NCBI GenBank assembly: GCA_024401215.1
Contig: JAKSLL010000005.1
Location: 1 to 64,000, forward strand
Length of the DNA stretch: 64,000 bases
DNA from: Bacteroidaceae bacterium
GTDB taxonomy: Bacteria; Bacteroidota; Bacteroidia; Bacteroidales; Bacteroidaceae
Reading direction: 5' to 3'
The position numbers and the translations under genes were made by a program. Below the pieces are notes generated by a model, which was given only the letters and a program-made list of their open reading frames with translations, ran no database searches and was not told where the DNA came from. This document shows positions 28,184 to 36,900 of this stretch, piece by piece. How positions within the stretch are numbered: position 1 is the first letter of the stretch; every line of letters begins with the position of its first letter.

Positions 28184-29368
28184 ATGGAAGATAACTCAAA
28201 ACAATCATACTTTGACTTTGATGAGTACATTCGTCATGGTGAACCTGACCAAAAGGAAAAAGCAGAGAACTGGAGCATAGCCATTGGTTTGCAGGCTGTA
28301 GATGGTTTGCAGACCTCAAAGTATCTGCAAGAAACAGCTAAGCGAAACATAGAAGGTGAAATATCTCTGGATGAGGTTCAAGAACTGATACATAATTACT
28401 ATGTCAGTAAGCAAAACAGAGAGAATCCTGACGAGAACAACGAAGAAGCAGACAAGGTGAGTGGCAACATAGCAAGATTACTCAACTCGAAAGCTCTCAA
28501 CTTCACATATTTCGGTTACACACAAGTGCATCGACAGATATTTGAGGGCGTGTATAAGTTTGCCGGCAAGATAAGAGATTACGAAATCAGCAAGCGTGAG
28601 TGGGTTTTGCGCGGCGACACCGTAAGCTATGGTTACGCTTTTGAATTAAAAGAAGCTATAGAGTACGACTTGGAGCAGGAGCGACAGTTCAATTATGGCG
28701 GTCTTTCGCGCGACGAGATAGTAACCCATATTGCTCACTTCGTAGCCTACCTCTGGCAGATACATGCTTTCCCAGAGGGTAACACTCGCACCACAGCAGT
28801 ATTTACCATACAGTATCTTCGTTCGCTTGGTTTCAAGGTGAGCAATGAGATGTTCAAGAATCATTCCTGGTATTTCCGCAATGCCCTTGTGCGTTATGTC
28901 TATAAGAACAACGAGGGTGTGATGTACGAACCAAAATACCTTGAACGCTTCTTCCGTAACCTTCTCTTCGGAGAACAATGGGTGCTGAAGAATCGCTACC
29001 TCGTAATCAACCCACCTGCTGAATATGCAGAGCAGCCAAGACTTGACACCCCCACAAGTACCCCACAAGTACCCCACAAGTACCCCACAAGTACCCCACA
29101 AGTACCGAACAAGTTAATGAGTAGTAACGCAAACATCAACAGACTTGTTGTAGTGTTAGGTAACGAGCGATACTCTATCAAAGAGCTTATGGAGAAATTG
29201 TCACTAAAGGATAGGAAAAACTTTCTCGACCTATACCTCAATCCAGCAATGGAAGAAGGTTTTGTGCGTATGCTATATCCTGAGTCACCTCGCCACCCAC
29301 GTCAGCGCTATCTGCTTACGGTTAAAGGACAAATGGCATATTCGGGAATTATTAAGAAGGAGGGATAA
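28184..29368 (+). CDS. Fic-domain protein with tandem-repeat linker and C-terminal winged helix
   Basis: The 394-residue product has an N-terminal helical part (about 1-75), a Fic core with the active-site motif HAFPEGNTR (residues 194-202), a repeat-encoded linker (about 289-311; PTSTPQVPHKY units) and a C-terminal winged-helix-like domain. Fic enzymes transfer AMP or related groups from nucleotides to proteins. The catalytic His, the acidic residue and the Asn/Arg of the motif are all present, so it should be active. The linker DNA is five perfect 11-bp units. It sits inside the type I operon between hsdM and the DUF1016 gene, a placement seen in other Bacteroidetes. Confidence 0.9.
   Translation: MEDNSKQSYFDFDEYIRHGEPDQKEKAENWSIAIGLQAVDGLQTSKYLQETAKRNIEGEISLDEVQELIHNYYVSKQNRENPDENNEEADKVSGNIARLLNSKALNFTYFGYTQVHRQIFEGVYKFAGKIRDYEISKREWVLRGDTVSYGYAFELKEAIEYDLEQERQFNYGGLSRDEIVTHIAHFVAYLWQIHAFPEGNTRTTAVFTIQYLRSLGFKVSNEMFKNHSWYFRNALVRYVYKNNEGVMYEPKYLERFFRNLLFGEQWVLKNRYLVINPPAEYAEQPRLDTPTSTPQVPHKYPTSTPQVPNKLMSSNANINRLVVVLGNERYSIKELMEKLSLKDRKNFLDLYLNPAMEEGFVRMLYPESPRHPRQRYLLTVKGQMAYSGIIKKEG
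29050..29104 (+). repeat. Five 11-bp tandem repeats inside the fic gene
   Basis: Five perfect copies of CCCCACAAGTA (29050-29104) are followed by one decayed unit (CCGAACAAGTT). Because 11 is not a multiple of three, gain or loss of one unit shifts the reading frame; none of the three frames has a stop within the repeat itself. Confidence 0.95.
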
Positions 29369-29372
29369 GATT

Positions 29373-30563
29373 ATGGCAGATAAGAATATAAACTTCGATA
29401 CCCTTGTATCACAGATAGAGCAGACCAACGAGGCTTTGCAGGATAATGCACGACTCGTCATCAACCGTCATGTCACAGCAAAGGCATGGCTTACTGGATA
29501 TTATATAGTAGAGTATGAACAGAATGGTAGTGATAGGGCTAAGTATGGAGATAGGCTGCTACAGAATCTTGCTAAAAGGCTGGGAAGCAAATATGCTTTT
29601 TCAACACTGAAACTGTATCGTATGTTCTATCTTACCTATCCTCAGTTAGGTAATAATATAGGGCTATTTTTGATTAAACTTCCAATTGGACAATCACTGA
29701 TTATCCAATTCGGGGGAAAAAGCCAATCACTGATTAGCCAATTGCAAATTCCAGATAATCAAGGCACTAAAATTCGGCAATCACTGATTGCCAAATCTAA
29801 TCCAATTGGGCAATCAGAGTCTGCCCAATTCAAAGGTGTAGCTCCCGAAAAGCTCTTCAATCGCCTCTCTTTCACCCATCTTGCAGCCATTCTTCCTTGC
29901 AAAGATCCTTTGAAGCGAGCCTTCTACGAGACGATGGCTATTCGTGGTACATGGAGTGTGCGTGAACTTCAGCGACAGATAGACAGCAACTACTACGAGC
30001 GAAGTGGCTGGAGCCAGAAGCCAGAGCAGTTGGCAAGCCTTGTTGACAATAAGGCTGAGCAAACATCATTGACTCTTGATATCAAGTCGCCATATACATT
30101 TGAGTTCCTTGGTTTGCAGAGCAAAGATGTTATTGAGGAGTCAGACCTTGAAACAGCGTTGTTGGACAATCTCCAAAACTTCATCCTTGAGCTTGGCATG
30201 GGTTTCTGCTTTGAGGAACGCCAGAAGAAGATGCTCATTGATGACCGCTACTATTGGGCGGACCTCGTATTCTATCATCGCATCTTGAAACGTCACGTCA
30301 TTATTGAATTGAAGGCTAATCGTCTTGACTATGCTGATACTGCTCAACTGAAGATGTACCTTGCATATTACCGCAAGAACATTATGATGCCTGATGACAA
30401 TCCTCCTGTTGGAATACTCATGTGCTCAGAGGTTGGTCAGGAGATGGCAGAATACACACTTCTCGACACAAGCGAGGACATCTTCATCTCAAAATATGAA
30501 CTAAATATTCCTTCAAAGGAACGTATGACAGAGTTCCTACGCAAGGAGAATGAAGGAATGTAA
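29373..30563 (+). CDS. DUF1016 / YhcG-family PD-(D/E)XK nuclease-domain protein
   Basis: The start at 29373 (MADKNINFDTLVSQIEQ) gives 396 residues; the frame is open further upstream but lies inside fic. The N-terminal DUF1016 helical domain (about 1-100; AWLTGYYIVEYEQNG, YGDRLLQNLAKRLG) is followed by a repetitive linker (about 105-155) and a C-terminal nuclease fold. In the nuclease fold, DDRYYWADLVFYHRIL and VIIELKANRLD supply the D and ExK. Such genes commonly accompany type I and other defence loci. The role is thought to be DNA cleavage, but the target is not known. Confidence 0.85.
   Translation: MADKNINFDTLVSQIEQTNEALQDNARLVINRHVTAKAWLTGYYIVEYEQNGSDRAKYGDRLLQNLAKRLGSKYAFSTLKLYRMFYLTYPQLGNNIGLFLIKLPIGQSLIIQFGGKSQSLISQLQIPDNQGTKIRQSLIAKSNPIGQSESAQFKGVAPEKLFNRLSFTHLAAILPCKDPLKRAFYETMAIRGTWSVRELQRQIDSNYYERSGWSQKPEQLASLVDNKAEQTSLTLDIKSPYTFEFLGLQSKDVIEESDLETALLDNLQNFILELGMGFCFEERQKKMLIDDRYYWADLVFYHRILKRHVIIELKANRLDYADTAQLKMYLAYYRKNIMMPDDNPPVGILMCSEVGQEMAEYTLLDTSEDIFISKYELNIPSKERMTEFLRKENEGM
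29690..29830 (+). repeat. Degenerate repeats in the DUF1016 linker
   Basis: The word CAATCACTGATT, with a following CCAATT, occurs three times (about 29691, 29724, 29778), and a shortened CAATCAGAGTCTGCCCAATT follows at 29811. They encode repeated QSLIxQ-like peptides in the interdomain linker. Confidence 0.7.
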
Positions 30564-30569
30564 AGACCC

Positions 30570-30602
30570 TCCCTCAACCCCTCCCGTAAAGGGCGGGGAG
30601 TG
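30570..30602. repeat. GC-rich palindrome between DUF1016 gene and hsdS
   Basis: CCCTCCCT followed by CCCCTCCC-GTAAA-GGGCGGGG (30578-30598) forms a GC-rich hairpin unlike the AT-rich surroundings. It resembles the palindrome found inside hsdR at 34390-34408. Confidence 0.6.
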
Positions 30603-30632
30603 GAATGTCAAACTAATGAAAGAAAATAAAAG

Positions 30633-31778
30633 ATGAAAGAAGGTTGGGAATATAAGAAGTTAGGAGAGGTTTGCGAAACCTGTTCTGGAGGTACTCCATC
30701 AAAATCTCATCCAGAATATTATGAAAGAGGTACAATTCCTTGGTTGAGGAGTGGTGAGATTTCTCAAGGATTAATATATAAAACGGAATTGTTTATTACA
30801 GAAGAAGGATTAAATAAATCTTCTGCAAAAATGATTCCTGTTGACACTGTATCTATTGCAATGTACGGAGCCACAATCGGACAAGTTGGAATAATAAAAA
30901 CTCCAATGTGTACAAACCAAGCAATCTGCAATATTTTACCCAATGATACCATCTTCCCCCTTTTCTTAAAACTTTTTTTGCAAAGTAAAAAGGAGAAGTT
31001 TGTTTCACTAGGAGCTGGTGGTGCTCAACCTAATATTTCACAGAATATCATAAGAGATACATTAATCCCTCTTCCCCCTCTCACCGAGCAGCAATCCATA
31101 GTTGCGGAACTTGACAAAATCAATGAGATAATAGATTTGAAGAAGGCACAGTTGAAAGACCTTGACCTTCTTGCTCAATCTATCTTCTATGATATGTTTG
31201 GAGACCCTATTGAGAATAGTAAGGGATGGGAAGTGAAGAAGTTGGGAGAGGTATGCGAATACGCAAGAACAAGAACAACCTCTGTCGAGATCACAGTCGA
31301 CAATTATGTGGGAGTAGATAATTTGCTTCAAAATTGCCAAGGAAAGAAAATCGCTGTAAAAGTTCCAGATAATGTGGGCTTAACTTTATATAAAGAAGGA
31401 GATGTTTTGTTGGGTAATATAAGACCATACCTTAAAAAAATATGGCTTGCGACAAATGAAGGAGCTTGCAATGGAGATGTTCTAACAATAAGAGTCTTAC
31501 CACAAAAAGATAACTTGATACATAGATTGTTCTTATTAAAGAGTTTGTCTACAGATAATTTCTTTGAATACGACAATAAATATGCAAAGGGGGAAAAGAT
31601 GCCTAGAGGTGATAAAAAAGAAATAATGAAATATCCTCTTATCCTCCCCCCTCTCTCCCTCCAGCAATCATTTGCGGAGAAGATACAAGCAATAGAGTCC
31701 CAGAAGTCAGCCATCAAGCAATCATTGGCAGAGGTGGAAACACTCCTTGCCAGCAGAATGGATTATTGGTTCAATTAA
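30633..31778 (+). CDS. hsdS: Type I restriction-modification specificity subunit S
   Basis: The 381-residue product carries two target-recognition domains, each opened by WEYKKLGEVCE / WEVKKLGEVCE (residues 5 and 200), and two conserved helices with LPPLTEQQSIVAELDKINE and LPPLSLQQSFAEKIQAIE. The two domains bind the two halves of a split DNA site and dock HsdM and HsdR. The length and both domains are intact. A second copy of its last 20 codons is found downstream at about 33363-33421. Confidence 0.93.
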   Translation: MKEGWEYKKLGEVCETCSGGTPSKSHPEYYERGTIPWLRSGEISQGLIYKTELFITEEGLNKSSAKMIPVDTVSIAMYGATIGQVGIIKTPMCTNQAICNILPNDTIFPLFLKLFLQSKKEKFVSLGAGGAQPNISQNIIRDTLIPLPPLTEQQSIVAELDKINEIIDLKKAQLKDLDLLAQSIFYDMFGDPIENSKGWEVKKLGEVCEYARTRTTSVEITVDNYVGVDNLLQNCQGKKIAVKVPDNVGLTLYKEGDVLLGNIRPYLKKIWLATNEGACNGDVLTIRVLPQKDNLIHRLFLLKSLSTDNFFEYDNKYAKGEKMPRGDKKEIMKYPLILPPLSLQQSFAEKIQAIESQKSAIKQSLAEVETLLASRMDYWFN

Positions 31779-31818
31779 ACTCATAAAGACCAAGGCGAAG
31801 AACAAAAATAGAATCTAT

Positions 31819-32403
31819 ATGAACAGTCAGAATAAAGACATATTAATCAATTTGTTGAATAAGCACAAGGAGTTGGGAATATCAGAGCAGATAGACTACG
31901 AGAAATTCTATCTATATAGCATCATTACCCATTCTACCGCCATCGAAGGGTCAACCGTGACAGAAGTGGAAGCACAGCTGCTGTTTGATGAAGACATAAC
32001 ATCAAGCAAGCGCACCATGATGGAGCAGATGATGAACCTCGACCTGAAAGCTGATTATATCCAGGCTTTGATTGACACAAGAGAAGAGGATAACATAGAG
32101 ATATTCCTCGATTATATGACCGCATTACATTGCAAGCATATACAAGATGATATAGACAAATTCAACGAGTCTGTCGGCTATAATGTCGGTGATAAGTCAA
32201 CAGAAAACGTGCAAATCGGCGATAAAAAGGCTGCGATACTGGCATTTATCGCCGACAACCCTAATACAAGAGCAAGTGTTATCGCCGATTTTATAGGGCT
32301 TAAAGCTTCTCGTACCCGTGACTATCTTTCAGAACTAGTAAAAGACGGAAAACTTATCACCAACGGCGCAAATAAAAACAGAACTTATAGCATAAAGAAA
32401 TAG
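31819..32403 (+). pseudogene. Fic protein lacking the catalytic core (in-frame deletion)
   Basis: The start at 31819 (MNSQNKDILINLLNKHKELG) gives 194 residues. The N-terminal part contains the class II inhibitory-helix motif STAIEG ((S/T)xxxE(G/N)), followed by MMNLDLKA, the usual entry into the Fic core. At once the sequence continues with DYIQALIDTREEDNIEIFLDYM, which in full-length relatives lies after the HPFxxGNGR loop. A winged-helix tail (ASVIADFIGLKASRTRDYLSELV) closes the protein. About 100-120 residues including the whole active site are therefore missing, but the frame is intact. It may be a decayed gene or an inhibitor/DNA-binding remnant that is still translated. Confidence 0.75.
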
Positions 32404-32415
32404 CATCATATTACA

Positions 32416-32530
32416 ATAATGGGCTGAAAGCCCTCAACACCTTAGCCTAGGGCAACGCCCTAGGAAAACGATGTTTATCATCAACAAACGCCGCAACGCG
32501 GCACAACAATGTGGGGCATCGCCCCAATCT
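32416..32530. repeat. Left REP hairpin array of the RAYT element
   Basis: Four small GC-rich hairpins lie in series: GGGCTGAAAGCCC (32421-32433), CCTAGGGCAACGCCCTAGG (32446-32464), GCCGCAACGCGGC (32490-32502) and GGGGCATCGCCCC (32513-32525). The array on the other side of the transposase gene is its inverted complement. Confidence 0.9.
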
Positions 32531-32553
32531 ACACAACTGAAAAATAAATCGAT

Positions 32554-33003
32554 ATGGCACAATCATTATCGCAAGTTTACATACACTTGGTATTCCACAC
32601 CAAAACAATGAATATTCAACGTACGGATCTTGACCGCTTATGGGCGTATGTGGCTGGTGTTGCACGTGGTCAGGGTAGCATGGTAACCATAGTAGGCGGT
32701 GAACCCGACCATGTTCACATGTTATGTACATTGCCCCGCACAATATCGATTTCCGACTTCGTTGAGGAAGTGAAGCGCAACAGCAGTCATTGGATTAAAT
32801 CGTTGTCTGCGAGTTATGCAAAGTTTTCATGGCAACGTGGATATGGAATGTTTTCCGTGAGTCACTCAAAAAAGAATACGGTTGCAAATTACATCCGTAA
32901 TCAAGCAGAACATCATAAGAAGATGACATTCCAAGAAGAATACGAACAATGGTTGAAAGAATATGATGTGGAATATGATAATAAATATTTATGGACGGAT
33001 TGA
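32554..33003 (+). CDS. REP-associated tyrosine transposase (IS200-like, Y1 family)
   Basis: The 149-residue single-domain HUH enzyme has the metal-binding motif PDHVHML (residues 51-57) and a downstream helix, TVANYIRNQAEHH, that supplies the nucleophilic Tyr. These enzymes nick single-stranded DNA at hairpins. It is flanked by mirror-image REP arrays, which makes it a RAYT/REP unit and not a standard IS200. It inserted between the deleted fic gene and hsdR, splitting the restriction locus. A second, internally deleted copy lies 1.07 kb downstream. Confidence 0.9.
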   Translation: MAQSLSQVYIHLVFHTKTMNIQRTDLDRLWAYVAGVARGQGSMVTIVGGEPDHVHMLCTLPRTISISDFVEEVKRNSSHWIKSLSASYAKFSWQRGYGMFSVSHSKKNTVANYIRNQAEHHKKMTFQEEYEQWLKEYDVEYDNKYLWTD

Positions 33004-33039
33004 TGGAAAACGGTGTCCGTGAAGGTATTCGTGTAGAAA

Positions 33040-33160
33040 GGGACGTTGTCCCATATTGTCATTGCCGCGTTGCGGCGATACGATAATCCCCTACCTAGGA
33101 CGCTACCCTACCTAGGACGATGCCCTAGGCTAAGGTGTTAACGGCCTTCAGCCGTAAAAT
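33040..33160. repeat. Right REP hairpin array of the RAYT element
   Basis: It mirrors the left array: GGGACGTTGTCCC (33040-33052), GCCGCGTTGCGGC (33064-33076), CCTAGGACGATGCCCTAGG (33111-33129), the word CTAAGGTGTT, and ACGGCCTTCAGCCGT (33141-33155). Confidence 0.9.
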
Positions 33161-33205
33161 TAACCATATAACCGTACAACCTTATTATAATTATATATAT
33201 AAACA

Positions 33206-33427
33206 ATGAAGAACTTTGACTACCTACATGATATTCCAGAACTTGCTACCCTCTATAAGTTCTGCGATGAAGCGGAATGCTCCCACAACACCAATGCCGA
33301 TGTGTGTGCATTGAACTGCCGTCGCGCCCTCGAATGGCTCATTCGTGCTATCTATGCCATGAAGCAATCATTGGCAGAGGTGGAAACACTCCTTGCCAGC
33401 AGAATGGATTATTGGTTTGGGCAATAA
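33206..33427 (+). pseudogene. Chimeric fragment: hsdR 5' end joined to hsdS 3' end
   Basis: The 73-codon frame starts like HsdR (MKNFDYLHDIPELATLYKF) for 53 residues, then at Met-Lys (about 33360) changes to QSLAEVETLLASRMDYWF, the C-terminus of HsdS. The join falls at a microhomology, GCCATGAAGCA in hsdR against GCCATCAAGCA in hsdS. It is best read as the novel junction of a tandem duplication and is not expected to function. Confidence 0.9.
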
Positions 33428-33868
33428 TGGGCTGAAAGCCCTCAACACCATATCATGGTATCGATATTGATGCATACCGGGTTTGGGCAATAATGGGCTG
33501 AAAGCCCTCAACACCTTAGCCTAGGGCAACGCCCTAGGAAAACGATGTTTATCATCAACAAACGCCGCAACGCGGCACAACAATGTGGGGCATCGCCCCA
33601 ATCTACACAACTGAAAAATAAATCGATATGGCACAATCATTATCGCAAGTTTACATACACTTGGTATTCCACACCAAAACAATGAATATTCAACGTACGG
33701 ATCTTGACCGCTTATGGGCGTATGTGGCTGGTGTTGCACGTGGTCAGGGCGTTGTCCCATATTGTCATTGCCGCGTTGCGGCGATACGATAATCCCCTAC
33801 CTAGGACGCTACCCTACCTAGGACGATGCCCTAGGCTAAGGTGTTAACGGCCTTCAGCCGTAAAATTA
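33425..33868. mobile_element. Second RAYT/REP copy, internally deleted
   Basis: A REP word, GGGCTGAAAGCCC, occurs at 33430-33442 and again at 33495-33507. Then the full left array, the first 40 codons of the transposase and the right array follow. About 365 bases covering the HUH motif and Tyr are missing (join near 33748). The sequence is otherwise almost identical to the intact copy, so the duplication is recent. Confidence 0.88.
33628..33792 (+). pseudogene. Truncated REP-associated transposase
   Basis: Forty N-terminal codons are identical to the gene at 32554, then 14 unrelated codons run to a stop inside the right REP array. The catalytic motifs are lost. Confidence 0.9.
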
Positions 33869-33905
33869 ACCATATAACCGTACAACCTTATTATATATAT
33901 AAACA

Positions 33906-36900
33906 ATGAAGAATTTCTCCTACCTACAAGATATTCCAGAACTTGCTACCCTCTATAAGTTCTGCGATGAAGCGGAATGCTCTCACAACACCAATGCCGA
34001 TGTGTGTGCATTGAATTGTCGTCGCGCCCTCGAATGGATCATTCGTGCTATCTATGCCATGAAGCATATACATGTAGATAGCAAGGACAGCCTCTACACA
34101 CTGATGTCGAGCGAACCATTCACCGAGTTCCTTGATGACAGCCGACAGATGATGGCGGCTCACTTTGTGAGGAAGGTAGGCAACAAGGCTGCTCACACTG
34201 GTGGCGTGAAAGGTGGTGAGTCGTTCTTCTGTCTGCTGAATCTATATAACCTTGTTGGTGGTGTATTGCTGAAACTTGGTGTTTTGAAAAACTTGGCACC
34301 ATTCGACAAGGCATTGATACCTCAGAAGGGAGGAATGTATGTAATACCAGAGGAGACACCTATGATGGTGGCTGAGGGACCCACCCCGGCCCTCCCTGAG
34401 AGGGAGGGGGAGAGCGCAATGCAGCTTCCTAAAGAAATGGACAAGGCTCTGGATTATACAGAGGCTGAGACACGCAAGCTCTTCATCGACCTCATGCTTG
34501 AAGAAGCAGGCTGGGATGTGCAGAGTGTTGAGGGTGCGCTCGTGCCAAGCAAGGCTTGCATAGAGGTAGAGGTAAACGGAATGCCAACAGACAAGGGAAT
34601 TGGCTATGCTGATTATGTTCTCTTTGGAGCTAATGGCAAACCTCTTGCTGTGGTTGAGGCAAAGCGAACAACAAAAGATCCTGCCATTGGCAAGCACCAG
34701 GCAGAACTGTATGCCGACTGCCTTGAAAAGCAATATGGCGTAAGACCTGTAATCTACTACACTAACGGATATACCACATACATCATAGACGGACTTGGCT
34801 ACCCTCCAAGACTTCTCTTTGGTTTCCATACAGAGGACGAACTGCAAGTGCTCATTCAGCGCAGGGGCAGACAGCAGATTACTGACCTCAAAGTAAAGGA
34901 CTACATCACTGACCGTGAGTATCAGAAGCGTGCCATAAAGAGCGTGTGCGAACATTTCAATAGCAATCACCGTCGTGGTCTTATCGTTATGGCAACTGGT
35001 ACGGGTAAGACTCGTGTGGCAATATCACTCTCTGATGTTCTCATCCGTAATGGTTGGGCAAAGAACATTCTGTTCCTTGCAGACAGAACGGCACTTGTGA
35101 ATCAGGCAAAGAAGAACTTTGTGAAGCTGTTGCCCGACTCCACCTATTGCGTGCTGAGTGAGAACAAAGACCCAGACAAGAATGCCCGCATCATGTTCTC
35201 TACCTATCAGACAATGATAAACTACATTGACACTGACGACAAGGAGTTCTCCATTGGTAGGTTTGACCTTATCATTATTGATGAGGCTCACCGCAGCGTG
35301 TTTGGTAAATATACTGCCATCTTCGACTATTTTGACTCGCTCATAGTAGGTCTTACTGCCACTCCGAGGGATGAGGTGGAGAAATCTACATACGACCTGT
35401 TCCAAATGGAGACAGGCGAACCAAACTTTGCATACGAGTTGGAAGAAGCTGTTGAGGATGGTTATCTGGTGGATTACTCTGTTCAGACACGCACTACGGA
35501 TATTCTCAAGAATGGCATCAAGTACAGCAAATTGACCAAGGAAGAGAAGAAACAGATGGAAAGCATCTGGAAGTATGAGGCAGCAAAGGCTGCAACAGAT
35601 GTGATTATAATAGATGAGGAAGCAAAGCATAGAGACATAGAAAGCAAGGAAATCTTCAAATACATCTTCAACACGGACACCGTAGATAAGGTGATTGTTG
35701 ATTTGATGGAGAACGGATTGAAAGTGCAGGGTGGGGATTTGATAGGCAAGACTATCATTTTCGGTTATAACCATCAGCACGCAGACTTGATTGTCAAGAG
35801 GTTCAATGTTCTCTATCCAGAATATGGTGCAGACTTCTGCGTCTTGATAGACAACTATGTGAAGTATGCCCAAGACCTAATCAACAACTTTGAGGTGAGG
35901 GAGAACCTTCCGCAGATTGCTGTCAGCGTGGATATGCTCGACACAGGTATTGATGTGCCTGATATCCTCAATCTGGTGTTCTTCAAACCTATCCATTCCT
36001 ACATCAAGTTCTGGCAGATGATAGGTCGTGGTACAAGACTGTCGCAAGGAATCTTTGATGATGGTAGTGACAAGAACGGTTTCATCATCTTCGACTGGTG
36101 TGGCAACTTTGAATACTTTGACAAGCATCCAAAGGGAAAAGAACAACTGACGCAGATATCCCTTACTGAAAGATTGTTCGGCTTGCAAGTAGATTTGGCA
36201 GTAGCACTTCAGCATCAGAAATACCAAGAAGATGAGTTTGCAAAGAAACTGCACGACGACACAAAGAAGCATCTGCACAGTCAGGTTGTGTCTCTCAATG
36301 ACCACCATATCTCTGTCCGTCAGAAGTGGCAGTATGTGGATAAATATCGCAAGGAAGAATCGTGGACATACGTCAGCAGTCTTGATGCCGTTGAACTGAA
36401 AGACAATATAGCTCCATTGGTTGTCTCTGGCATCACTGATGAAGGTGCAAAGAAGTATGATATTCTGCTTACCAATATTGAACTCTCCTACATAGACGCA
36501 GATGTCAATGCTGAGGGAAGCAAGATAAAGGTGGAGCAGATATCACAGGCATTGGAAGAGAAAGCATCCATTCCACAGGTGGCAGCAAAGATGGATGTCA
36601 TCAAGGAGGTGGCTGACCATAAGTTCTGGGAGACTGCAACTTTGAGTAGATTGGAGTATGTGCGCAAGGAGATAAGGGAACTGGTGAAGTTCATACTTGG
36701 CACAGACAGCAGAACATTCACCATCAACATAAAGGACACGATGGAAACCATCATCGGAACAGACGTTGTCCTTCCTCGACTGACATACAAGCAGAGAATC
36801 ATTGATTATCTTGCAAAGAACAAAGACCTGCCTGTCATTCAGAAGATATTCAATTTGGAGAAGTTGTCAGGCAATGAGATTATTGAGCTGGAGCGTATCT

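Noticed and set aside
29040..29110. Possible CRISPR-like direct repeats
   Set aside because: The units are 11 bp, directly adjacent without spacers, and lie inside a coding frame; this is a simple tandem repeat.
33363..33421. A second hsdS gene for specificity switching
   Set aside because: Only the last 20 codons are present, without any target-recognition domain or inverted repeats; it is duplication debris.
33521..33760. Minus-strand open frames shared by both RAYT copies (also 32447-32743)
   Set aside because: They come from the duplicated hairpin arrays and the antisense of the transposase; the identity between copies reflects the DNA duplication, not a gene.
35025..35873. Open frame of 282 codons on the minus strand
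   Set aside because: It is antisense to hsdR helicase motifs, which are clearly conserved; a shadow frame.
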